In this document: piece after piece, positions 1 to 5,902 of the stretch | How positions within the stretch are numbered: the stretch's first letter is position 1 | How the letters are laid out: every line of letters starts with the position of its first letter | Origin: JBBIKU01 sp037445245 | GTDB lineage: Bacteria; Chloroflexota; Anaerolineae; Anaerolineales; Anaerolineaceae | Direction of reading: 5' to 3' | Assembly (NCBI GenBank): GCA_037445245.1 | Contig: JBBIKU010000094.1 | Span: 1-9,436, forward strand | Length of the DNA stretch: 9,436 nucleotides | The notes under the pieces: model-generated | Databases searched by the model: none | The model's input: the letters and a program-made list of their open reading frames with translations, nothing else | Told to the model about the DNA's origin: nothing | Position numbers and translations under genes: made by a program

Positions 1-121
1 CGGCCGGCTGCCACGGCTGTATGACGGGCTGCAATCGGGCGATGTAACCTTCGACCAGAATGCCGACGAGAACACCGTGGAAATAGTCGCCATCGGCAAG
101 CGCAAGGGAGCCAATCTTTGA
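1..121 (+). CDS. C-terminal end of an unrecognised protein (5' truncated by the window)
   Basis: The frame beginning at base 2 is open from the window edge to a TGA at 119-121 and gives the last 39 residues of a protein, starting GRLPRLYDGLQSGDV and ending GKRKGANL. The tail is hydrophilic with no motif I recognise. The stop overlaps the TTG start of the next gene (TTGA), so it is probably co-transcribed and translationally coupled with the lipoate ligase genes. In genomes with separate LplA and LplB proteins, neighbouring genes can include the radical SAM lipoyl synthases LipS1/LipS2 or an associated flavoprotein. One of these is a possible identity, but that rests on position only. Confidence 0.6.
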   Translation, partial: GRLPRLYDGLQSGDVTFDQNADENTVEIVAIGKRKGANL

Positions 122-411
122 GCGAGGTCCGCCAGGGTAGCGCCAGCCTCAAGGTTGCCGGCGGGAAGATGGTGCGGGTTGACGTCCGTTACAGCGATGC
201 TATCCAGAGTCTGAAGCTGACGGGTGACTTCTTTCTGCACCCCGAGGAAACCATTTCAGCCCTGGAAGCCTGCCTGGCAGGGGCAAAAATCCCTCTGGAA
301 GTTGATGACCTGATCGAAAAGCTGAATACAATGCTGCAAGAAAAGCGGGCGGAGCTGATCGGCGTTACCCCCGAAGACATCCTCGCCGTGTTGGAAGAGG
401 CGCTGGGGTGA
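118..411 (+). CDS. lplB: LplB-type lipoate-protein ligase accessory subunit (stand-alone C-terminal domain)
   Basis: This 97-residue protein resembles the small C-terminal domain that in E. coli LplA is fused to the catalytic domain, and which in Thermoplasma-type systems is the separate protein LplB. Visible hallmarks are the KVAGGKMVRVDVRY strand pair near residues 12-25, SLKLTGDFFLHPEE at 31-44, and a helical second half. By family knowledge, LplB is needed for the lipoate adenylation step and works as a complex with LplA. The TTG start at 118 is supported by AAGGGAG at 104-110, seven bases upstream, and it overlaps the preceding stop. Its own stop overlaps the GTG of lplA. I am fairly sure of the domain. 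An actual ligase complex is inferred from adjacency. Confidence 0.8.
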   Translation: MSEVRQGSASLKVAGGKMVRVDVRYSDAIQSLKLTGDFFLHPEETISALEACLAGAKIPLEVDDLIEKLNTMLQEKRAELIGVTPEDILAVLEEALG

Positions 412-1154
412 AATTCCGCATGATCCCGTTCCAACTGTTCGATGCCTTCACCAACATGGCACTGGACGAAGCGATCATGGAAAGCATCCGTGCCGGCGAA
501 TCACTCCCCACCATCCGCTTCTACGGCTGGCAGCCCTCCGCCATCTCGATCGGATACTTCCAGGGGTTGAACAACGAAGTCGATCTGGATGCCTGCCGTG
601 CCGCCGGGGTAGATGTGGTGCGGCGCCTAACCGGCGGCGGCGCCGTCTACCACGACCGCCACGGCGAGATCACCTACAGTCTTCTGACGCCGCTCGAGCA
701 TTTCCCTCCCAACATCATCGAATCGTACCACGTCGTTTGCGATGACATCATCCACGCCCTGAGCCTGATCGGCATCTCTGCCACTTTCACCCCCATCAAC
801 GACATCAGTGTCGACGGGCGTAAGATCTCCGGGAATGCGCAGACCCGCCGCGGTGGCATCTTCCTGCAGCATGGCACCATTCTCTACACCGTAGATGTGG
901 AGCGCATGTTTTCACTGCTCACGGTCAGCCAAACCAAGATCGCCGATAAACTGATCAAGAGCGTGAAGAAGCGCGTCACCTTCATCCGCCAACACAATAC
1001 CGCTTCCATCGAAGAGGTGCTCGCCGCCCTGGAAAAAGGATTCAGCCGCGGGCGTGAAATCGTTGTCGGCAGCTATAGCCACAAAGAGCTGCAGCGCGCT
1101 CAAGAATTGGCTCGGCAGAAATATGGCAGCCAGCAATGGGTAGCCATGCGATAA
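408..1154 (+). CDS. lplA: LplA-type lipoate-protein ligase, catalytic subunit
   Basis: This 248-residue protein of the biotin/lipoate A/B ligase family should activate lipoate with ATP and transfer it to the lysine of lipoyl domains (pyruvate or 2-oxoacid dehydrogenase E2, GcvH) in the cytoplasm. It shows RRLTGGGAVYH at residues 72-82, the lipoyl-AMP loop, and DGRKISGNAQ at 136-145 with the expected active lysine K139. It ends without the C-terminal accessory domain of E. coli LplA, and that domain is encoded just upstream. I chose the GTG at 408, which overlaps the previous stop as GTGA and has GGAAGAGG at 393-400. An ATG at 420 is the alternative. Related octanoyltransferases of the LipM/LipL type share the fold, but the adjacent LplB favours a ligase. 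Confidence 0.87.
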   Translation: MKFRMIPFQLFDAFTNMALDEAIMESIRAGESLPTIRFYGWQPSAISIGYFQGLNNEVDLDACRAAGVDVVRRLTGGGAVYHDRHGEITYSLLTPLEHFPPNIIESYHVVCDDIIHALSLIGISATFTPINDISVDGRKISGNAQTRRGGIFLQHGTILYTVDVERMFSLLTVSQTKIADKLIKSVKKRVTFIRQHNTASIEEVLAALEKGFSRGREIVVGSYSHKELQRAQELARQKYGSQQWVAMR

Positions 1155-1169
1155 CCTTTGGAGGTTGAG

Positions 1170-1571
1170 ATGCCGATCGAACCCGGTCTCATTGGCGAGA
1201 AAACGCTGACCGTCGAACGCATACACAGCGCGGCTGCCTTCGACTGCCAACGCCTGGCGCCCGTTTTCAGCACTCCCTTCCTGGTGGCGCTGCTCGAAGG
1301 CGCCGCCAACAACGCCCTTCAATCTCATCTGCAAGCGGGAGAAAGTTGTGTTGGGCTCTCAATCAACATCCGTCACCTTGCCCCTACGCCCATCGGCATG
1401 CAGGTGCGCGCCCGGGCTGAACTGCTGCAGATGGAGGGACGTAAAGCTCTCTTTAAAGTAGAAGCCTGGGACGAAGTCGAGAAAATCGCCGAAGGGGAAC
1501 ACGAACGTTATATCATCAACTGGAATCGATTCATGGAAGGCCTCGAGAAGAAAAGCCGGTCAGCCGGATGA
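1170..1571 (+). CDS. Fluoroacetyl-CoA thioesterase-like (FlK-type) hotdog thioesterase
   Basis: This is a 133-residue single-domain hotdog protein. It resembles FlK of Streptomyces cattleya, which hydrolyses fluoroacetyl-CoA. The residues matching the FlK catalytic triad are all present: T35 and E43 in STPFLVALLEG with the same spacing, and H69 in INIRHLAPTP. The GEHERYI segment near the end matches FlK's GTHERAVI. Most relatives in environmental genomes are generic acyl-CoA thioesterases, so the substrate is open. The start is the ATG at 1170, because GGAGG at 1160-1164 sits five bases before it; an in-frame TTG at 1158 would place that ribosome site inside the gene. It follows lplA after 15 bases, so it is probably the last gene of the operon. 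Confidence 0.83.
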   Translation: MPIEPGLIGEKTLTVERIHSAAAFDCQRLAPVFSTPFLVALLEGAANNALQSHLQAGESCVGLSINIRHLAPTPIGMQVRARAELLQMEGRKALFKVEAWDEVEKIAEGEHERYIINWNRFMEGLEKKSRSAG

Positions 1572-1592
1572 TTCCAGTCCGTCAGGGGCGGC

Positions 1593-2414
1593 TCACACCA
1601 ACACCACCGCTGCCATCACCACCAGCGACACCCCGATCGCCAGAGCATCCCTGGCAGCAAAGCGCATCTCGGTCAGCGGCGTCGGCAACACATCGCCGCC
1701 ATAGCCGCGCGCTTCCATCGCCAGCGCCAAGTTTTCAGCGCGGCGCAACCCACTGAGAAAGAGCGGCACCAGCAGCGGCAGCACCTGGCGGGCGCGTTGA
1801 ACCGGATTGCCTCGCCGCGAGCCCCAGCTTGCCCCACGCGAAGCTTGCGCCTTAGCGATGCGTTCGGCTGCCTGCGCCAGAAAAGGGATGAAGCGCAGCG
1901 TGATCTGCACGATCAGCACCAGATCGTGGGTGGGGATACCCACTCTGCGCAGCGGCGCCAGCAGCAGCTCAAGCCCGCGGATCATCTCCGAGGTCGAGAT
2001 GCAAAATGAAGCCAGGCTCAATCCAAGCACCAGAGTTGCAAAGCGCGCCAGCAAACGGCTGCCTGCCAGCAGATCGGAAACCGTAACCAGCAGCGGACCA
2101 ACGTTAAACGCCAGCGGCGATGCCTCCGGGCGCGGGTTGAACAGTACCTGCAACAGCGTCAGCAACAGCAAGAAGGGCAGCGGCGGCAGCAGCCCGCGCA
2201 GGGCAAACCCCAGCGGCACCCTTGCCACAAACAACAGCAGCAAAATGACCCCGAACCCCAAAATAAGCCCTTGCAAATTGGGGCTGAAGGTTACCGCCGC
2301 CAGGATGATGGCGGCGCACAGGATGCGAGCGCGGGCGTCCAAACGGTGAATGGCGGAGCCGGTCGGCAGGTACTGACCGATGGTGACGTTGCGCAGGAAT
2401 TCAAATTCGCTCAT
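1593..2414 (-). CDS. ecfT: ECF transporter transmembrane component EcfT
   Basis: This 273-residue integral membrane protein couples ATP hydrolysis in the EcfA domains to movement of a substrate-binding S subunit during vitamin or cofactor uptake. Hydrophobic segments lie near residues 30-46, 48-66, 74-92, 120-138, 165-180, 210-224 and 254-272. The two diagnostic Ala-Arg-Gly type motifs of the cytoplasmic coupling helices are visible: KAQASRG ending at residue 194, and MEARGYGG at 233-240. Its ATG at 2412-2414 overlaps the stop of the upstream ATPase gene as ATGA, so translation is coupled. Its 3' end converges on the thioesterase gene with only 21 bases between. No S component follows it. Confidence 0.92.
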   Translation of the reverse strand: MSEFEFLRNVTIGQYLPTGSAIHRLDARARILCAAIILAAVTFSPNLQGLILGFGVILLLLFVARVPLGFALRGLLPPLPFLLLLTLLQVLFNPRPEASPLAFNVGPLLVTVSDLLAGSRLLARFATLVLGLSLASFCISTSEMIRGLELLLAPLRRVGIPTHDLVLIVQITLRFIPFLAQAAERIAKAQASRGASWGSRRGNPVQRARQVLPLLVPLFLSGLRRAENLALAMEARGYGGDVLPTPLTEMRFAARDALAIGVSLVVMAAVVLV

Positions 2415-4165
2415 AGCGCGCCCGATTTCAGCCGTTCGATCTCTTCCAACAGTACCTCATCCGAGGTGATCCCGGTGGGCATCTGCCAGCCGCGCACCCG
2501 CAACCCCTCCGCCACCAGTGTCACCAGCGGCAGTTCCATACCCAGGTCGTTCAGGCGAACCACCTGCGAAAAAACTTCTCTGGTTGTGCCGCTCAGCACG
2601 TCGCTGCCGGCGTTCAGCACCGTTACCCGATCCGCCAGCGCCGCCACGTCGCCCATCTGGTGCGACGAGATCACCAGCGTCAGCCCTCGGCGGTGCAGTC
2701 GCTTCAGGTTGTGCAGCAATTCACGCCGCGAAGAAGGATCCAGTCCGGCAGTGGGTTCATCCAGCAGCAGGATAGAAGGTTTCATCACCAGCACAGAAGC
2801 CAGCGTCACTTTGCGGCGTTCGCCGCCGCTCAATTGAAAGCTCAGCCGATCTTTGTAGGTCTCGAAATCCAGACCGACCGTCTCCATCGCCCAGCGCACA
2901 TCCTGTCGCAACGTCTGGCGCATCCCCATTTGACGCAGGGCATACGAGACCTCGTCACCGACATACTGCTCGAAGAGCTGTAATTCGGGCAACTGAAATA
3001 CCAGCCCCGCCATTCGCCGCACCAGGCGGATGTCGACCTCCGGGCGGCTCAAATCATACTCACCGATGCGCACACTGCCCTTTTGCGGGCGCAGCAGACC
3101 GTTGAGATGCTGCAACAGGGTCGATTTGCCGGAGCCGGTCGACCCCACCAGCCCTTGGGCGCCCCCTTCAGCCACCTCGAGCGATACGTCCACCAGGGCG
3201 CGATGCGCCAGCGGTGTTCCATTCATATACACGTGCCCCAGCCCGGACACTTCGATCAGTGTTCTCCCGTCCACCTTCGCTGGAGGGGGTTGAACGAAGG
3301 CGGCGGGCGCGGCGGGTTGAGAAGCCTTTACCCTATCGTGCGCTGCCTGTGGCAGCGCGGTGAGCAATTCGGCAGTGGTGAGCACTTCCGCATTCATGCC
3401 CGGAAAGACGCTGCGCAACCGCTCGGCGACGCGCCGGGCAGGCGGCAAATCCAGCCCGACTGCCCGCAGCGTCTCGCTTTCATTGAATACCGCCACCGGG
3501 CTGCCATCCAGCACCACTTCGCCGCGGTGCAAAACCACCACCCTGCCCGCCCCGGCGGCTTCCTCCATCGAGTGCGTGATCGAGATGATCGTCAGCCCTT
3601 CGCGGTGCAGGCGGTTGATGATCTCCCACACCATATGGCGACCGTGCGGATCGAGCATGGCGGTGGTCTCATCGAAGACGATGCAGCGCGGACGCATCGC
3701 CAGTGCCCCCGCCAGCGCCAGCCGTTGCATCTGCCCCGCCGAGAGCAAATGTGGCGGTCGCATGCGATGCTCCCACATCCCCACCGTCTTGAGCGCATCC
3801 CGCCGACGGATCTCCTGCACCGGCAGCCCGAGATTGGCGGGACCAAAGGCAACGTCCTCTCCCGCCACCGTGGCAACCATCTGATCTTCGGGATACTGAA
3901 AGACCATCCCCACCGTGGCACGAATGGAGGGATGATTGGCGCGCTGGCGGGTGTCCAGCCCGGCGATCTTGACCTCGCCGCTGCTCGGCAGCAGCAGGGC
4001 GTTTAGGTGACGCGCCAGGGTGGTCTTACCCGAACCGTTCGCTCCGATCACGGCAACATGCTCGCCCTCTTCGATCCGAAGCGTGATTCCGCGCAGCGCC
4101 AGGATCGAATGATCCTGGTCGCCGGGATAAGCGTAGGCAAGATCGGTAATTTGAATGAGCGCCAT
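2411..4165 (-). CDS. ecfA: Fused ECF transporter ATPase with two ABC domains (EcfA-EcfA)
   Basis: This 584-residue protein carries both ATPase subunits of an energy-coupling factor transporter in one chain. Domain 1 (about 1-235) has Walker A GANGSGKTT at 41-49, Q90, a signature LSAGQ at 141-145, Walker B CIVFDE at 161-166 and H198. Domain 2 (about 301-545) has GSTGSGKST at 341-349, Q391, LSGGE at 445-449, ILLLDE at 465-470 and H502. An Ala/Pro-rich linker around 275-298 joins them. The first signature has Ala for the second Gly of LSGGQ. Both sites keep the catalytic glutamate, so both look active. Fold homology begins at residue 3, which fixes the ATG at 4165. There is no ribosome binding site before it (see the promoter entry). 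It acts at the inner face of the membrane with EcfT and an unlinked S subunit. Confidence 0.94.
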   Translation of the reverse strand: MALIQITDLAYAYPGDQDHSILALRGITLRIEEGEHVAVIGANGSGKTTLARHLNALLLPSSGEVKIAGLDTRQRANHPSIRATVGMVFQYPEDQMVATVAGEDVAFGPANLGLPVQEIRRRDALKTVGMWEHRMRPPHLLSAGQMQRLALAGALAMRPRCIVFDETTAMLDPHGRHMVWEIINRLHREGLTIISITHSMEEAAGAGRVVVLHRGEVVLDGSPVAVFNESETLRAVGLDLPPARRVAERLRSVFPGMNAEVLTTAELLTALPQAAHDRVKASQPAAPAAFVQPPPAKVDGRTLIEVSGLGHVYMNGTPLAHRALVDVSLEVAEGGAQGLVGSTGSGKSTLLQHLNGLLRPQKGSVRIGEYDLSRPEVDIRLVRRMAGLVFQLPELQLFEQYVGDEVSYALRQMGMRQTLRQDVRWAMETVGLDFETYKDRLSFQLSGGERRKVTLASVLVMKPSILLLDEPTAGLDPSSRRELLHNLKRLHRRGLTLVISSHQMGDVAALADRVTVLNAGSDVLSGTTREVFSQVVRLNDLGMELPLVTLVAEGLRVRGWQMPTGITSDEVLLEEIERLKSGAL

Positions 4166-4172
4166 TGAGCGT

Positions 4173-4181
4173 ATTATACCA
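4173..4181 (-). promoter_or_regulatory. Extended -10 promoter of the ecfA-ecfT operon (leaderless mRNA)
   Basis: On the - strand the sequence reads TGGTATAAT, a perfect TGn plus TATAAT extended -10 element. Only seven bases (ACGCTCA) separate it from the ATG of ecfA, so transcription should begin at or next to the start codon. No purine-rich ribosome site and no convincing -35 is present, which fits an extended -10 promoter making a leaderless transcript. It also leaves no room for a riboswitch. Confidence 0.65.
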
Positions 4182-4226
4182 ACGGCGAAATGTCCAACGA
4201 AGCCTCTCGGGCAGCAGCGCGACCTG

Positions 4227-4235
4227 TGTTATAAT
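4227..4235 (+). promoter_or_regulatory. Extended -10 promoter of the nitroreductase lipoprotein gene
   Basis: The + strand reads TGTTATAAT, again TGn plus a perfect TATAAT. It would start transcription near 4242, giving a leader of about 33 bases that contains the GGAGG ribosome site at 4265-4269. No good -35 is visible 17 bases upstream. Together with the ecfA promoter it makes the 110-base intergenic stretch a divergent promoter region. Confidence 0.6.
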
Positions 4236-4275
4236 GAATTCAAATGCTCAGGGGGGAAGTATCCGGAGGCGAGCG

Positions 4276-5022
4276 ATGAAAAAACTGGTATCTATATTAT
4301 GCCTGATGACGATCGCAACAGCCTGCATCCCCCAACAAGCACAGCGCCCGCCGACCGCTCAAGCGGGAAATTCCGTCCTCGTTGGCGCAACCCCCACTCA
4401 GCCCACCGAGACGCCGCCGGGCATCGTGGCACTGCCGCCGCCGCAATTCGACCGCGCTCTAGGTATCAGCCTGGAGCAGGCGCTGCTGGAGCGCCGCTCG
4501 GTGCGCGACTACCAGCCCGGCGCGCTGACACTGACAGAGGTGGCACAACTGCTATGGGCAGCCCAGGGCGTCAGCGACCCGCAAAGCGGCTTCCGCACCG
4601 CCCCCTCCGCCGGGGCGACCTTCCCGCTGGAGCTGTATTTGGTCGCTGGAGAGGTCGGCGATCTGCCGGCTGGGATTTACCGCTACCGCCCGCACTCACA
4701 CGAACTGGAACGCCTCGCCGAGGGTGACCGGCGGGCGGAGCTTTACGACGCCGCCCTGCGCCAGTCGCCGGTGCGGGTTGCGCCGGTCAACCTGGTCTTC
4801 AGCGCCGTGTACGCCCGCACCACCGCCCGTTACGGTGAGCGCGGCATCCGCTACGTGCACATGGAAGTCGGCCACGCTGCTCAGAACGTCTATCTGCAAG
4901 CCGTCAGCCTCGGGCTTGGCACGGTGGTGATCGGCGCCTTCGACGACGAAGGCGTGCGCCGCGCCCTCAACCTGCCAGCTGCTGAAGAACCACTCTACAT
5001 CCTGCCGGTGGGCAGAAAATAG
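4276..5022 (+). CDS. SagB-type nitroreductase-family lipoprotein
   Basis: This 248-residue protein has a lipoprotein signal peptide (MKKLVSILCLMTIATAC, acylated Cys at 17), a Pro/Thr-rich tether to about residue 55, then a flavin-dependent nitroreductase fold of the SagB/ThcOx type. Matching segments are RRSVRDY at 73-79, LLWAAQGV at 92-99, RTAPSAGATFP at 107-117, GIYRYRP at 133-139 and GHAAQNVYLQA at 199-209, followed by the glycine-rich GLGTVVIGAF. These residues normally bind FMN. Azoline oxidation is the role of SagB itself, but no peptide or cyclodehydratase genes are nearby, so the substrate is unknown. The start at 4276 is chosen for GGAGG six bases upstream and for the signal peptide; the reading frame stays open to 4165 but that extension makes no sense. 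It is probably exported and membrane-anchored. Confidence 0.87.
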   Translation: MKKLVSILCLMTIATACIPQQAQRPPTAQAGNSVLVGATPTQPTETPPGIVALPPPQFDRALGISLEQALLERRSVRDYQPGALTLTEVAQLLWAAQGVSDPQSGFRTAPSAGATFPLELYLVAGEVGDLPAGIYRYRPHSHELERLAEGDRRAELYDAALRQSPVRVAPVNLVFSAVYARTTARYGERGIRYVHMEVGHAAQNVYLQAVSLGLGTVVIGAFDDEGVRRALNLPAAEEPLYILPVGRK

Positions 5023-5204
5023 TCCCGCCACGCCATACGCTTAAAAATTTGCTCATAATTCGCCGGCTAATACGTCCGGCGGTAGATTGCGGGTCGTTTT
5101 TTCGCTATAATCACTATAATTCCAGGTAACGGATTTTCTGGCGTTTTAACCAGTCTTATCCCACCTGTAAGCGTTCAAGAAATCCACCATCCGGGATAAT
5201 TTAA
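5023..5204. other. Intergenic stretch with a twin TATAAT and an inverted repeat
   Basis: No gene is visible here. It holds an inverted repeat, CGCCGG at 5061-5066 and CCGGCG at 5076-5081, with a 9-base loop. The only T-run (5097-5102) lies 15 bases after the stem, so it is not a normal terminator. Two TATAAT boxes sit nine bases apart at 5106-5111 and 5115-5120 on the + strand, without good -35 elements. They could be the old promoter of the decayed lipoprotein gene that follows. AATCCACCATC at 5181-5191 recurs exactly at 5281-5291. Confidence 0.4.
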
Positions 5205-5390
5205 GTCGACCGCGGGCTGGGCAATCACCGTTTTTGCCTGGCGGCTTGTTTCATCACACCGCGGCAAAATGAAACATCCGAATCCACCATCTATCAGCTG
5301 CCCGAGATGCCTGAAAAGATCTTTGAGTTCTACCAGGACGAGCTGCCCAAAGCCGGCTGGGATGTTGGCGACAGCGGTTTCTCCAAAGGT
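5205..5390 (+). pseudogene. Remnant of a small lipoprotein gene
   Basis: The frame from 5205 reads through a lipobox-like LAAC (5238-5249), then PRQNETSESTIYQLPEM and EFYQDELPKAGWDVGDSGFS, a pattern I associate with small secreted or lipid-anchored proteins of Chloroflexota. The signal-peptide core lies in another frame: AITVFA at 5221-5238 is followed by the lipobox if one base is missing near 5238. In neither frame is there a start codon before an upstream stop (5202-5204 and 5197-5199). At about 5385-5391 the sequence runs without a stop into transposase sequence, so the 3' half is lost. I judge it a dead gene; the identity of the parent family is tentative. Confidence 0.5.
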
Positions 5391-5695
5391 GGCGAGGTGC
5401 AGTTGAATCGATTCGGCGAGATTGTGCGCCACGAATGGTTGAAAACTGCCGCCATCCGCACTAATGTCGAAATCCGCCCGGACGAATTGATTGTCATGCC
5501 GAACCATTTGCACGGAATCATCAGAATTGTCGACACCCCCGCCGGGACGCACACCGGTTCGACCCCGGTAGGGACGACGTGGCAGGTCGCCCCTACAAAT
5601 CAATTCACCCCTGCCCGATTGATGCCCAATTCCCTGGGTGCAATCATTGGGTAATTCAAAACCGGTAACCGCGCCGATCATCCGCTCAATGCACT
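5391..5695 (+). pseudogene. Fragment of a REP-associated tyrosine transposase (RAYT, IS200-like Y1 family)
   Basis: The translation GEVQLNRFGEIVRHEWLK followed by MPNHLHGIIRIV is the central part of a RAYT/Y1 transposase, with the metal-binding His-x-His of the HUH motif. A later SLGAIIG meets a TAA at 5652-5654 where the family usually has Gln, then FK, so a single C-to-T change (CAA to TAA) could have made this stop. Beyond it the similarity continues only with a frame change. The N-terminal part before GEVQLN and the catalytic-tyrosine helix are missing. About 85 codons of a protein normally near 170-200 residues remain. The fragment is fused in frame to the lipoprotein remnant, giving an open stretch 5307-5654 that could encode 115 residues; it is unlikely to be functional. 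Confidence 0.75.
5568..5596. repeat. REP-like palindrome inside the transposase remnant
   Basis: The left arm GTAGGGACGACGTG and the right arm CAGGTCGCCCCTAC are inverted repeats matching at 12 of 14 positions around a single central G. Palindromes beginning GTAGGG and ending CCCTAC are typical of dispersed REP-like repeats in this kind of genome, and RAYT proteins act on REP sequences. Here it lies between the HUH motif and the SLGAIIG segment and is translated as VGTTWQVAPT. Confidence 0.6.
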
Positions 5696-5902
5696 AATAA
5701 CCGCAACACCTCATCCATTATTGAATGTATAATTGACGTGATGCATCCAGCAACGGCAGCTAGTATCGAGGCAGGTTGAAAAATATTCCATGGAGTTTTA
5801 TTCAGGCTGGGAGCCTTTTTGGTTAAATTGCATCTCAGACAATAATATGGGCTACTACTTAAATCAGATAAATAATACCGGGTAAGTCTTTGAGGTCATA
5901 TT
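5696..5902. other. AT-richer intergenic region before the nuclease gene
   Basis: No gene is recognised. A perfect TATAAT lies at 5728-5733 on the + strand, and the hairpin listed separately is at 5804-5820. Base composition changes here from the GC-rich surroundings to the AT-rich nuclease gene. I could not find a well-spaced promoter immediately upstream of 5903. Confidence 0.4.
5804..5820 (+). terminator. Weak rho-independent terminator candidate
   Basis: AGGCT and AGCCT form a perfect 5-bp stem with a GGG loop, and the 3' arm runs into a run of T ending at 5820. The stem is short for a terminator. It could close transcripts from the decayed region and insulate the nuclease gene. Confidence 0.3.

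Noticed and set aside
912..1334. A 140-codon open frame on the - strand opposite lplA and the thioesterase
   Set aside because: It spans two recognised genes in antisense and has no domain signal.
3083..4006. A 307-codon open frame on the + strand opposite ecfA
   Set aside because: It lies wholly antisense to a well-supported double ABC ATPase, is His/Arg/Gln/Pro-rich and has no recognisable motif; GC-rich codon use creates such shadows.
4166..4275. Riboswitch upstream of the ECF transporter genes
   Set aside because: The predicted promoter leaves no leader before the ATG, and the other strand's leader is only about 33 bases.
5061..5102. Rho-independent terminator after the nitroreductase gene
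   Set aside because: The CGCCGG/CCGGCG stem is separated from the T-run by about 15 bases, so it does not have terminator geometry.
5175..5681. A 168-codon open frame on the - strand across the decayed locus
   Set aside because: It is antisense to the lipoprotein and RAYT remnants, which explain the sequence, and its translation shows no family pattern.
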